A stretch of 64,000 nt of DNA. Source: Micromonospora fulviviridis (GTDB lineage: Bacteria; Actinomycetota; Actinomycetes; Mycobacteriales; Micromonosporaceae). The notes below the pieces were generated by a model. It saw nothing but the letters and a program-made list of their open reading frames with translations. It was not told the DNA's origin and searched no databases. Of the stretch, positions 52,711-60,901 are shown one piece after another. Every line of letters begins with the position of its first letter. Within the stretch, counting starts at the first letter, position 1. Position numbers and translations under genes: made by a program. The stretch covers positions 1-64,000 of the forward strand of contig NZ_BMRA01000005.1 of the NCBI RefSeq assembly GCF_014648395.1. The letters are read 5' to 3'.

Positions 52711-52823
52711 GGGTACCTCCCCGGGGGTGTGGGTCAGATGTCGATGATTTTCGATCACCTGCGGAACCGGGGGCGATGGTCCGGGCGACGTGTTGGTGAC
52801 ATACGTCGAAACAGACGAATGCC

Positions 52824-52864
52824 TTGCCAGCGGGGCGCTCGAGCGTAATACTCGTCTACGAGTA
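52824..52864 (+). promoter_or_regulatory. padR promoter with palindromic operator
   Basis: A -35 TTGCCA (52824-52829) and a -10 TAATAC (52846-52851), 16 nt apart. A perfect palindrome TACTCG-TCTA-CGAGTA (52849-52864) overlaps the -10, placed for autorepression by the PadR protein encoded 21 bp downstream. Confidence 0.6.
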
Positions 52865-52885
52865 ATCGGCGACGAGGAGGCGGCG

Positions 52886-53659
52886 GTGGCGAAGCGACGC
52901 CGGGTGGGGAACCTGCTGGCCCTCGCCGTGCTCGCGGCACTGGTCGAGCGGCCCCGCCACCCCTACGAGATCGCCGCCGTGCTGCGGGCCCGCGGCAAGG
53001 ACCAGGACATGCCGATCAAGTGGGGCTCGCTCTACACGGTGGTGGCGAACCTGGAGCGGCACGGCCTCGTGGCGGCGGTGGAGAGCGGCCGGCAGGGGCG
53101 GCGCCCCGAGCGCACCGTCTACCGGATCACCGAGGCCGGCCGCGCGGAACTCGTCGACTGGACGCGGGAACTGGTCGCCGTCCCGGAGCGGGAGCAACCC
53201 CGGTTCGAGGCCGGCCTCTCGGTGCTCGGCGTCCTCAGGCCCGACGAGGCGCTGGAGCTGCTGCGGCAGCGCCTCGACCGGCTGGAGGCCCAGCTCGCCG
53301 CGCAGCGGGCGGCGCTGGCCGGGCACGCCCGTGAGGTGCCCCGGATCTTCCTCATCGAGGCCGAGTACGACCTCGCCGTCCGGGAGGCCGAGGCGACCTG
53401 GGTGCGCGGCCTGCTCGACGAGCTGACGACCGGCGCGCTGCCGGGGCTGGCCGAGTGGCGGGCCTGGCACGAGACCGGCGCGGTGCCGCCCGAGTGGGCG
53501 GACCTGGCGGACCGCGGGACCGAGCCGCACGGAGGCCTGGCGGACCTGGCGGACCGCGGGACCGAGCCGCACGGAGACCTGGCGGACCTGGCGGACCGCG
53601 GGACCGAGCCGCACGGAGACCTGGCGGACCTGGCGGAGAGGGGGACCGAGCCGCACTGA
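52886..53659 (+). CDS. PadR family transcriptional regulator with C-terminal tandem repeats
   Basis: A 257-residue PadR protein. The winged helix (about 1-95: LAVLAALVERPRHPYEIAAV, WGSLYTVVANLERHGLVAAV, YRITEAGRAEL) is followed by the helical Vir_act_alpha_C-like domain (to about 200). The last 53 residues are four copies of a 14-residue unit, LADLADRGTEPHG, not part of the PadR fold. GTG 52886 follows GAGGAGG by 5 bp, and the longer frame starts before the operator. The target beyond its own promoter is unknown; the methyltransferase gene downstream may be co-transcribed. Confidence 0.88.
   Translation: MAKRRRVGNLLALAVLAALVERPRHPYEIAAVLRARGKDQDMPIKWGSLYTVVANLERHGLVAAVESGRQGRRPERTVYRITEAGRAELVDWTRELVAVPEREQPRFEAGLSVLGVLRPDEALELLRQRLDRLEAQLAAQRAALAGHAREVPRIFLIEAEYDLAVREAEATWVRGLLDELTTGALPGLAEWRAWHETGAVPPEWADLADRGTEPHGGLADLADRGTEPHGDLADLADRGTEPHGDLADLAERGTEPH
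53501..53659 (+). repeat. 42-nt tandem repeat inside padR
   Basis: Units begin at 53501, 53543, 53585 and 53627 (the last is partial), almost identical and a multiple of three long, so the frame is kept. Each codes for DLADRGTEPHG plus LA. Such in-frame arrays expand and contract by slippage and may vary between strains. Confidence 0.9.
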
Positions 53660-53822
53660 CAGTGGACCCCGGCGGGGTGCGGGAACACCACCGCCGGGGC
53701 CCTGACCTGCGAACCGAGACCGCGGGAACGGCAACCCGGCCGCAAGGTGGCAACCGCAACGATAACCGGGCTCCCGTCCCCGGGTCGGTTCGTGCCCGCA
53801 CGACCCGAGACCGGAGGAAGAG

Positions 53823-54509
53823 ATGAGCACGAAGGACCTACGTGCGCCCAAGCGCAAGCTGCTGCCCGAGATGGAGGGGCGGACCGCCCGCTGGTACGCC
53901 CGCAACCGCGGCTCCGCCGCGCAACTGGCCGAGTACCGGCGGCAGGCCGCCCGGCTGGCCGAGGGGCTGCCGCCCGGGGCGGCGGTGCTGGAGGTGGCGC
54001 CCGGCCCCGGCTACCTGGCGATCGAGCTGGCCCGGCTGGGGGCGTACCGGATCACCGGGCTGGACGTCAGCCACACGTTCGTGGAGCTGGCGGGGGAGGC
54101 CGCCCGGCGCGCCGGCGTCGAGGTGACCTTCCGCCAGGGCGACGTGCACGAGCTGCCGTTCCCGGCGGACTCGTTCGACCTGGTGGTCTGCCAGGCCGCG
54201 TTCAAGAACTTCGTCCGCCCCGTGCGGGCGCTGGACGAGCTGCACCGGGTGCTCCGGCCGGGCGGCCGGGCGGTGATCCACGACCTGCGGGCGGACGCCA
54301 CTCCGGCGGACATCGAGCGGGAGGTGGCCCGGATGGGGCTGGGTGGGCTGGACGCCTTCTGGACCCGCTCCGCGCTGCGGATGCTGCGGCGGCGGGCGGT
54401 CACCGCCGACGCCTTCGCCCGGCTCGCCGGGGCGAGCGCCTTCGGCGGCGCCGAGGTGGACCGGGACGGGCTGGTCGGGCTGGAGGTGCGGCTGCGCAAG
54501 GCCGCCTGA
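53823..54509 (+). CDS. Class I SAM-dependent methyltransferase
   Basis: A 228-residue methyltransferase of the UbiE/type-11 class: motif I VLEVAPGPGYLAIELARLG, acidic loop GLDVSHTFVELA, post-I FRQGDVHELPFPADSFDLVVC, and VLRPGGRAVIHDL. Substrate unknown. The ATG follows GGAGGAAGAG. It lies 163 bp behind padR on the same strand and may share its control. Confidence 0.87.
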   Translation: MSTKDLRAPKRKLLPEMEGRTARWYARNRGSAAQLAEYRRQAARLAEGLPPGAAVLEVAPGPGYLAIELARLGAYRITGLDVSHTFVELAGEAARRAGVEVTFRQGDVHELPFPADSFDLVVCQAAFKNFVRPVRALDELHRVLRPGGRAVIHDLRADATPADIEREVARMGLGGLDAFWTRSALRMLRRRAVTADAFARLAGASAFGGAEVDRDGLVGLEVRLRKAA

Positions 54510-54515
54510 GACGCC

Positions 54516-54547
54516 GGGACGCCCGGGGCGGGTGCCCCGGGCGTCCC
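54516..54547. terminator. Strong hairpin between convergent genes
   Basis: A perfect 14-bp stem GGGACGCCCGGGGC (54516-54529) with 54534-54547 and a tetraloop, 6 bp after the methyltransferase stop and 17 bp before the convergent glycosidase stop. Confidence 0.85.
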
Positions 54548-54564
54548 CTGTCGTGCGGGTCAGG

Positions 54565-56223
54565 TCAGCGCACGAAGTGCGGCGGGCTGACCGGGCCTTC
54601 GTTCCAGACCCGGTCCAGCGCGGTCACGTAGTAGGTGTGCGCGCCGTCCGTCGCGGTGGTGTCCACCCAGGACTGCACGCCGCCGTCCGTGCCGCGGACG
54701 GTGGCGACCAGGTGGGACGCGTCGGCGAAGTCGCAGCGGTCGGCCAGGCCGACGCCGTCGAACCGGTAGATCGCGTACGCGGTGGCCTCGCCGAACGGGC
54801 CCTGGCCGTCGGCCGGCTGCCGCCAGCTCAGGCGCACCCCGTCGTCCTGCCGCTCGGCGCGGGTGACCACCGGGGGAAGCAGCGGCTTGGCGGGCAGCTG
54901 CGACATGGTCGGCACCAGCGCCGGGCGCGAGTAGTGCTCGGCCGCGTAGATGTCGGTGGCGCCGAGCCGGTTCGCCCGCACCTGCACCGCGGAGAAGTGC
55001 ACGTTGCCGAGCACCTCCGGGTACGACCGGTTGAGCGTCAGGTGGTTCGACAGCTCCCGCGGGTTCATCCAGAACGAGCCGTACGCCGGGTCGCCGCTCT
55101 TGTAGTCGGCCTGCCCGATGTAGAGCTGCACGTTCGTGCCGCGCACGGTCTCCGCCCACCACGGCACGAGCCGGGCGTAGTCGGCGGCCGGGTACTGGCC
55201 GATGTACCAGTAGAGCTGCGGCACCACGTAGTCGATCCACTCCTCCTTGACCCACTTGCGGGTGTCGGCGGAGATGATGTCGTACGACTGCGAGCCGGTG
55301 GTGTCCGAGCCGTTCGGGTCCGCCGACTTGTTGCGCCAGATGCCGAACGGGCTGACCCCGAACTTCACCCACGGCTTCGCCGCCTTGATCTTGCCGTTCA
55401 TCTCCTGGATCAGCAGGTTGATGTTGTCCCGCCGCCAGTCGGCCTTGTCGGTGAAGCCCCGGTTGTACGCCGCGAAGGTGGCGTCGTCCGGCACCTGCCA
55501 GGTGCCGCTCGGGTACGGGTAGAAGTAGTCGTCGAAGTGCACGCCGTCGATGTCGTACCGGTTGACCGCGTCCATCATCGCGGTCTGCACGAACTCGCGG
55601 ACCTCGGGGATGCCGGGGTTGTAGTAGAGCCGACTGCCGGCGACGCCGGCCGGCGGGTAGGCGAACACCCAGTCCGGGTGCTGCCGGGCCGGGCTGTTCG
55701 GCGCCAGCTTCGACAGGTCGGCGCCGGCGCCGCCCGGGGCGGGCATGGAGACCCGGTACGGGTTGAACCAGGCGTGGAACTCCAGGTTCCGCTTGTGGGA
55801 CTCCGCGACGAGGAAGGCCAGCGGGTCCCAGCCGGGGTCCTTGCCGCGGACGCCGGTGAGGTACTCCGACCACGGCTCGTAGGGCGACGGCCAGAACGCG
55901 TCGGCGGTCGGCCGGACCTGGACCACGACGGCGTTGTGGTTGAGCTTCTGGGCCAGGTCGAGCCAGGCCAGGTACTCGGCCTTCTGCTTGGCGACCTGGT
56001 CCGGGGCGGTCCAGGAGTCCTTGGTGGGCCAGTCGATGTTCGTCACCGAGGCGATCCACATGGCCCGGAACTGCCGCTTGGGAACGGCCGGGTCGGTGAC
56101 GCAGGTGGTCGCGGTGGAATCGGTCGCCGTGTCGCTCTCCGCGGCGCTCGCGGGGGTGCCGGCGACGAGCGCGCCGAGCAGCGCCACGGCCAGCCCGGCG
56201 GCTCTGAGCCGAGTTGCCTTCAT
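54565..56223 (-). CDS. Secreted family-10-like glycoside hydrolase (GHL10/YngK type)
   Basis: A 552-residue exported protein. The signal peptide ends at TPASAA. The central TIM barrel (about 55-420) begins with RAMWIASVTNIDWP and contains AVVVQVRPTADAFWPS, EFHAWFNPYRVS, YDIDGVHFDDYFYPYP, KFGVSPFGIW and YVVPQLYWYIGQYP, the GHL10 (YngK) signature. A C-terminal fibronectin-III-like domain (about 455-552) follows. Substrate unknown; relatives act on cell-wall or complex polysaccharides. ATG 56223 begins the signal peptide; the longer frame runs into the intergenic region. Confidence 0.9.
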   Translation of the reverse strand: MKATRLRAAGLAVALLGALVAGTPASAAESDTATDSTATTCVTDPAVPKRQFRAMWIASVTNIDWPTKDSWTAPDQVAKQKAEYLAWLDLAQKLNHNAVVVQVRPTADAFWPSPYEPWSEYLTGVRGKDPGWDPLAFLVAESHKRNLEFHAWFNPYRVSMPAPGGAGADLSKLAPNSPARQHPDWVFAYPPAGVAGSRLYYNPGIPEVREFVQTAMMDAVNRYDIDGVHFDDYFYPYPSGTWQVPDDATFAAYNRGFTDKADWRRDNINLLIQEMNGKIKAAKPWVKFGVSPFGIWRNKSADPNGSDTTGSQSYDIISADTRKWVKEEWIDYVVPQLYWYIGQYPAADYARLVPWWAETVRGTNVQLYIGQADYKSGDPAYGSFWMNPRELSNHLTLNRSYPEVLGNVHFSAVQVRANRLGATDIYAAEHYSRPALVPTMSQLPAKPLLPPVVTRAERQDDGVRLSWRQPADGQGPFGEATAYAIYRFDGVGLADRCDFADASHLVATVRGTDGGVQSWVDTTATDGAHTYYVTALDRVWNEGPVSPPHFVR

Positions 56224-56527
56224 GCGGTGCGGTCCCTTCGTTGGGGCTCCCGGGGGCGGTGTCGGGTGGCGGAGGACGCTCGGTGCATCCGGCAAGATTC
56301 GCCGCAGAGTATCCATCGCCGGTAGAAAACTTTCATCAATCCGCAGGCGGCGCAAGACCTCCGGGCGGATCGATGCGCAGGTCGGGCCGAACGTCCGAGG
56401 GTGACTCGGCACACACCCCGATCCGTGACGTTCCCGACACGGGCCGTACCGGATTACCGGGCCCGGGCCCTGGGTAGCTTGGCCGGTCACGGACCGCCAC
56501 GGTGGTGGTCGCACGGTGGAGGTGATC
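56224..56527. other. Divergent regulatory region, GHL10 gene / amino-acid permease
   Basis: 304 bp without a gene. On the minus strand a TACTCT -10 box (56311-56306) has GAAAGT 17 bp upstream; this -35 is part of GAAAACTTTC (56335-56344), an imperfect palindrome that may be an operator. On the plus side, TAGCTT (56475-56480) follows a GGGCCCGGGCCC palindrome (56459-56470), about 50 bp before the permease start. Confidence 0.45.
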
Positions 56528-58021
56528 ATGTCCGTCCTGCGGACCAAACCGATCGGGGACGTGCTCGCCCAGGGTGAGGCCGACGGTGAGGACGGCCGGC
56601 CCGGGCTGCGCCGCCGGCTCGGCTCGATCGACCTGATGGGCTTCGGGATCGGCATCGTGATCGGCACCGGCATCTTCACGCTGACCGGCATCGAGGCGAA
56701 GAACCACGCCGGGCCCGGCGTGGTGATCTCGTTCGCCATCGCCGGCGTGGTCGCGCTGCTCGCCGCGCTCTGCTACGCCGAACTGGCGTCCAGCGTGCCG
56801 ACCGCCGGCAGCGCCTACACCTACGCGTACGCGACGATGGGCGAGATCGTCGCCTGGATCATCGGCTGGGACCTGCTGCTGGAGTTCGCGCTCGGCTCGG
56901 CCGTGGTCGCCCGGGGCTGGTCCGGCTACCTGGCCTCGTTGCTCAACCTGCCCAGCGCCTGGTTCGCCGAGGAGGGCAGCGTGGTCAACCTCGGCGCCAT
57001 CGCGATCGTGCTGATCCTGGGCGCCGTCGGCATCGTCGGCATCCGCGAGTCCGCCCGGGTGACCAACCTGCTGGTCCTGGTCAAGGTCGCCATCTGTGTC
57101 TTCATCGTGGTCGCCGGGTTGTTCTTCGTGAAGGCCACCAACCTCAGCCCGTTCATCCCGTCGAGCGAGATGGCCGGCGCGGGCGAGGACGGCATCCGGC
57201 AGCCGGTCACCCAGGCCGTCTTCGGGCTGGAGCCGTCCGTCTTCGGCTTCGCCGGGGTGCTCACCGCCGCCGCGGTGGTGTTCTTCGCGTACACCGGCTT
57301 CGAGGCCGTGGCGAACCTCGGTGAGGAGACCCGCAAGCCCCGCCGCGACCTGCCCCTGGGCCTGCTCGGCACGCTGGGCGTCTCCACCGTGCTGTACATC
57401 GGCGTCTCGCTGGTGGTGGTCGGCATGGTGCGCTACACCGACATCGACGAGGGCGCCCCGATCGCCTCGGCCTTCGAGGCGGTCGGCGCCGGCTGGGCGG
57501 CCGTCCTGGTCTCCATCGCCGCCGTCGCCGGCCTGACCAGCGTCATCCTGGTCGACCTGGTGGCCATGGGCCGGATCGGCTTCGCCATCGCCCGGGACGG
57601 GCTGATCCCGCCGTCGATCGCCAAGATCCACCCGCGCTGGGGCACCCCGTACCGGATCTCCGCGATCATGACCGTCGGTGTGGCCCTGCTCGCGGGCTTC
57701 CTGCCGCTCTCCGCACTGGCCGACCTGGTCAGCATCGGCGCGCTCTGCGCGTTCGTGCTGGTCTCGGTCGCGGTGCCGATCCTGCGCCGGCGGCGCCCCG
57801 AGCTGGAGCGGCCGTTCAAGGTGCCGTTCTCGCCGGTGCTGCCGATCGTGTCCGCGCTGGCCTGCCTCTACCTGATGCTCAACCTGTCGGTGGAGACCTG
57901 GCTCCGGTTCCTCGCCTGGATGCTTCTCGGCGCGATCATCTACTTCGGCTACGGCCACCGGAAGAACCGCCTGGCCCGCCGCGAGCAGCGGCGGAACCCG
58001 GAGCCGGCCGTGACGAGCTGA
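56528..58021 (+). CDS. APC-family amino-acid permease (cationic amino-acid transporter type)
   Basis: A 497-residue transporter with about 12 TM helices. The first helix holds GFGIGIVIGTGIFTLTG, the substrate-binding kink of APC carriers, and GPGVVISFAIAGVVALLAALCYAEL and VPTAGSAYTYAYATMGEIVAW follow, matching the CAT/YfnA branch. It imports amino acids with protons or exchanges them; the exact substrate is not visible. ATG 56528 has GGAGG 6 bp upstream; an ATG-like start at 56516 is weaker. Confidence 0.9.
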   Translation: MSVLRTKPIGDVLAQGEADGEDGRPGLRRRLGSIDLMGFGIGIVIGTGIFTLTGIEAKNHAGPGVVISFAIAGVVALLAALCYAELASSVPTAGSAYTYAYATMGEIVAWIIGWDLLLEFALGSAVVARGWSGYLASLLNLPSAWFAEEGSVVNLGAIAIVLILGAVGIVGIRESARVTNLLVLVKVAICVFIVVAGLFFVKATNLSPFIPSSEMAGAGEDGIRQPVTQAVFGLEPSVFGFAGVLTAAAVVFFAYTGFEAVANLGEETRKPRRDLPLGLLGTLGVSTVLYIGVSLVVVGMVRYTDIDEGAPIASAFEAVGAGWAAVLVSIAAVAGLTSVILVDLVAMGRIGFAIARDGLIPPSIAKIHPRWGTPYRISAIMTVGVALLAGFLPLSALADLVSIGALCAFVLVSVAVPILRRRRPELERPFKVPFSPVLPIVSALACLYLMLNLSVETWLRFLAWMLLGAIIYFGYGHRKNRLARREQRRNPEPAVTS

Positions 58022-58035
58022 CCGAGAACCGGAGA

Positions 58036-58076
58036 CGACATCGCGGTATCCCGGCACCGGGGATACCGCGATGTCG
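58036..58076. terminator. Strong hairpin between convergent genes
   Basis: A 17-bp perfect stem (58036-58052 with 58060-58076; core GACATCGCGGTATCCC) and a 7-nt loop, between the permease stop and the GH43 stop. Bidirectional terminator. Confidence 0.85.
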
Positions 58077-58087
58077 CGTCTTCCGGC

Positions 58088-59101
58088 TCAGGGGCGCGGC
58101 TGGGCCTCCGCCGTCGGACCCTTCACCACGGGCCGGCCGTCGGTCCAGACCACCTCGTCGAGCCAGACCTGGCGGCCCGGGTCGGTGCTGCCCTCCTGCC
58201 CCGGCGGCCAGGCGTGGTACAGCAGCCAGGTGCGGCCGTCCTTCTCGACCATCGAGGCGTGCCCCGGGCCGGAGGCGACCGCGTTCGACTTCAGGATCGG
58301 GTTCTCCGCGGCCTTCACGCACGGCCCGGTGGGGCTCTCGCAGACCGCGTAGCCCTCGGCGTAGGTGTCCCGGTCGTAGGCGTTGGCGGCGAAGAAGAGC
58401 AGCAGCTTCCCGTCGTGCCGGTGGAAGAACGGCCCCTCGACGAGCGTGCCCTCCCAGGGCTCGGTCTGCTTGAGCAGCTTCGCCGGCGTGCCGGCCAGCC
58501 GCAGCCCGTCCGGCGAGAGGCGCTGCGACCAGAGCCAGGTGTCCACCCCGATGGCGTTGCCGTCGTTCTTCCAGAGCAGCCAGAGGCTGCCGTCGGTGTC
58601 CCGGTACGGGCTGGCGTCGATCGAGCCGCCCAGCTCCGCCTGGCAGACCAGCGGCCCCTCCGCGTCGTCCCGGTACGGCCCGAGCGGGGTGGTCGCCACC
58701 GCCCGGCCGAGGCACTGCCGGCCGGAGGCCCGGTCGGCCACCGTGTAGTAGAGGACGAACCGGTCCGGGGCGAGTTGGATGACCTCCGGCGCCCAGGTCT
58801 TCCCGGCGTCGGCCCAGGCCGGCAGTTCCGGCAGGGCGTCGCCGGCCTCGGTCCACCCGACCAGGTCGGGCGAGGTGAGCACCGGGACGTTCCGGCCGCC
58901 CGAGTTGGTGTGGAACAGGTACCAGGTCTCGCCGACGCGGATCGCCTGCGGGTCGGGGGCGTCGCTGCGGACGACCGGGTTGGTGAACACGCGCGCGTCC
59001 TCCGGCGTACTCGATGGGGTTTCTCCGCTGCCGCAACCGGCGACGAGCAGCGCGGCGGTCAGGGCCGCCGCGCCGCGTCGCCGGATCCGCCGGTCGATCA
59101 T
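58088..59101 (-). CDS. GH43 family lipoprotein glycosidase (arabinosidase/xylosidase-like)
   Basis: A 337-residue lipoprotein (lipobox LVAGC, Cys23) with a five-bladed β-propeller GH43 domain. The catalytic triad is visible: base Asp in DAPDPQAIRVG, pKa-modulating Asp in GGSIDASPYRD, and acid Glu in LVEGPFFHR. The family removes α-L-arabinofuranosyl or xylosyl residues from plant polysaccharides or arabinans. The ATG overlaps the upstream permease stop by 4 bp, so it is the last gene of the arabinoside operon and works outside the membrane. Confidence 0.9.
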   Translation of the reverse strand: MIDRRIRRRGAAALTAALLVAGCGSGETPSSTPEDARVFTNPVVRSDAPDPQAIRVGETWYLFHTNSGGRNVPVLTSPDLVGWTEAGDALPELPAWADAGKTWAPEVIQLAPDRFVLYYTVADRASGRQCLGRAVATTPLGPYRDDAEGPLVCQAELGGSIDASPYRDTDGSLWLLWKNDGNAIGVDTWLWSQRLSPDGLRLAGTPAKLLKQTEPWEGTLVEGPFFHRHDGKLLLFFAANAYDRDTYAEGYAVCESPTGPCVKAAENPILKSNAVASGPGHASMVEKDGRTWLLYHAWPPGQEGSTDPGRQVWLDEVVWTDGRPVVKGPTAEAQPRP

Positions 59102-59922
59102 CCCTTCAGGCCGCTGCGGGACACGCCCTGGATGATGTGCCGCTGGGCGAGCACGAACAGGATCAGCACCGGCAGGCTCGCCAGCACCGCCCCCGCCATG
59201 ATCACCGGATAGTCGGTGACGTAGGCGCCCTGGAGCAGGCCCAGGCCGGCCGGCAGGGTCAGCCGCTCCGGGCTGAACAGCACGTAGACCGGCCACAGGA
59301 AGTCGTTCCAGTTGGCCAGGAACGACAGCACCGCCAGGGTGGCCAGCGCCGGCTTCGACAGCGGCAGCAGCACGCGGGTGAAGACCTGCCAATGGTTCGC
59401 GCCGTCCAGCACGGCCGCCTCCTCCAGCTCGGCCGGGATGGAGAGGAAGAACTGGCGCAGGAAGAAGACCCCGAACGCGCTCGCCGCGCCGGGCACGACC
59501 ACCACCGTCAGGGTGTCGAGCCAGCCCAGCCGGTCGGCGATGATGAAGTTCGGGATGATCAGCGAGGTGGGCGGCAGGAACAGCGTCCCGACGATCAGCG
59601 CGAAGCTCAGCTTCCGGCCGCGGAACCGCAGCCGGGCCAGGGCGTACCCGGCCATCGACGCGGTGACCAGCACCAGCAGCGTGTGCAGGCTGGCGGCGAG
59701 CATGCTGTTGACGAACCAGCGCAGCACCGGGTTGGCGGTGTTGTTGACGATCTGGTCATAGCCGTAGGTGGAGAACGGGTCCGGCAGCCAGCTCGGCGGA
59801 TCCTGCTGCGCGTCGTCGTACGTCTTCAGCGAGGTCAGGGTCATCCAGACCAGCGGGGTCACGAACACCGCGGTGATCAGGACCAGCGCGGTGTAGCGCA
59901 CGGCCCGACGCACGTTCGTCAT
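59098..59922 (-). CDS. Carbohydrate ABC transporter permease (MalG/AraQ-type)
   Basis: A 274-residue inner-membrane permease with six TM helices. The ATPase-docking EAA loop reads EEAAVLDGANHWQVFTRVLLPLSKPAL, and the C-terminus KG after GVSRSGL is typical. It pairs with the permease gene 10 bp upstream to import an oligosaccharide. No ATPase gene is in the operon; as in other actinobacteria, a shared MsiK-like ATPase elsewhere probably energises it. Confidence 0.92.
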   Translation of the reverse strand: MTNVRRAVRYTALVLITAVFVTPLVWMTLTSLKTYDDAQQDPPSWLPDPFSTYGYDQIVNNTANPVLRWFVNSMLAASLHTLLVLVTASMAGYALARLRFRGRKLSFALIVGTLFLPPTSLIIPNFIIADRLGWLDTLTVVVVPGAASAFGVFFLRQFFLSIPAELEEAAVLDGANHWQVFTRVLLPLSKPALATLAVLSFLANWNDFLWPVYVLFSPERLTLPAGLGLLQGAYVTDYPVIMAGAVLASLPVLILFVLAQRHIIQGVSRSGLKG

Positions 59923-59932
59923 GGTCGTCCCC

Positions 59933-60895
59933 TCAGTCTTCCCGGTAACGGAACAGCCGGAAGTTGACGATGCTGACCACCGCCAGCAGCAGCGCGAAGA
60001 GCACGCTCATCGCGGACGCCTGACCGACGTCGTAGTTGCGCAGTCCCTCGTCGACGATCCGCCAGACCACCGTCCGGGTCTGCTCGCCCGGCGCGCCCTG
60101 CGTGATCAGGAAGGACTGCCCGAAGACGTTCGCCGACGCGAGGATCGTCGTGGTGAGCACGAAGATCAGCACCGGGCGCAGCCCGGGGAGGGTGACGTGG
60201 CGGAACCGGTCCCACGCGCTCGCGCCGTCGACCCGCGCGGCCTCGTACAGCTCGGCCGGGATGTCCTGGAGGCCGGCCAGGTAGATCACCGCGTTGAAGC
60301 CGCAGGTCCACCAGACCGTGACGCCGACCAGGGAGACCCAGGCCCACGGCACGTCGGTCACCCAGGGGGTGTCCGCGGGCAGCCCGACCGCCCCGAGCAG
60401 CCGGTTCACCATGCCGAGGTTCGCGTCCAGCAGGAAGCGCCAGAGCAGGCCGATCACCGCGACGCCGAGCACGTACGGGGCGAAGAAGGCGGCCCGGAAG
60501 AACGTCCGACCGGGGAACTTCTCGTTCAGCAGCAGGGCCAGGCCCAGCGGGACCACCACGAGCAGCGGCACCGACAGCACCGTGAAGATCGCCGTCGCCC
60601 GGACGCTGGACCACCAGTCCGCGTAGTCGGCCGAGTCACTGGAGAACAGATCCCGGTAGTTCTCCAGCCCGATGAACGGCCGGTTCGGCAGCTGGAGGTC
60701 CCACTGGTGCAGGCTGATCCAGACCCCGAACAGGATCGGCGCCAGCCCGAAGACCAGGAAGAGAACCAGGTACGGCGCGAGGAAGAGGTAGGGCGTCGCC
60801 CGGTGCCCGCGTTCCGTCACGCCCCGGCGGCGGGGCCGGCCCGCCGGGGGCGGCGCGTCACCACGCGCCGCCCCGACCTCGATCACGTCCGCCAC
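59933..60895 (-). CDS. Carbohydrate ABC transporter permease (MalF/AraP-type)
   Basis: A 320-residue permease with six TM helices (first: YLFLAPYLVLFLVFGLAPILF). Its EAA loop is YEAARVDGASAWDRFRHVTLPGLRPVL. The N-terminal 30 residues are cytoplasmic, Pro/Arg-rich. It forms the heterodimeric channel with the downstream permease. ATG follows the binding-protein gene by 6 bp. Confidence 0.92.
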   Translation of the reverse strand: MADVIEVGAARGDAPPPAGRPRRRGVTERGHRATPYLFLAPYLVLFLVFGLAPILFGVWISLHQWDLQLPNRPFIGLENYRDLFSSDSADYADWWSSVRATAIFTVLSVPLLVVVPLGLALLLNEKFPGRTFFRAAFFAPYVLGVAVIGLLWRFLLDANLGMVNRLLGAVGLPADTPWVTDVPWAWVSLVGVTVWWTCGFNAVIYLAGLQDIPAELYEAARVDGASAWDRFRHVTLPGLRPVLIFVLTTTILASANVFGQSFLITQGAPGEQTRTVVWRIVDEGLRNYDVGQASAMSVLFALLLAVVSIVNFRLFRYRED

Positions 60896-60901
60896 CGCGG
60901 A

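Noticed and set aside
53501-53659. 42-nt repeats taken as a CRISPR array
   Set aside because: The units are directly adjacent with no spacers, stay in frame with padR and encode a repeated peptide. No cas genes are present.
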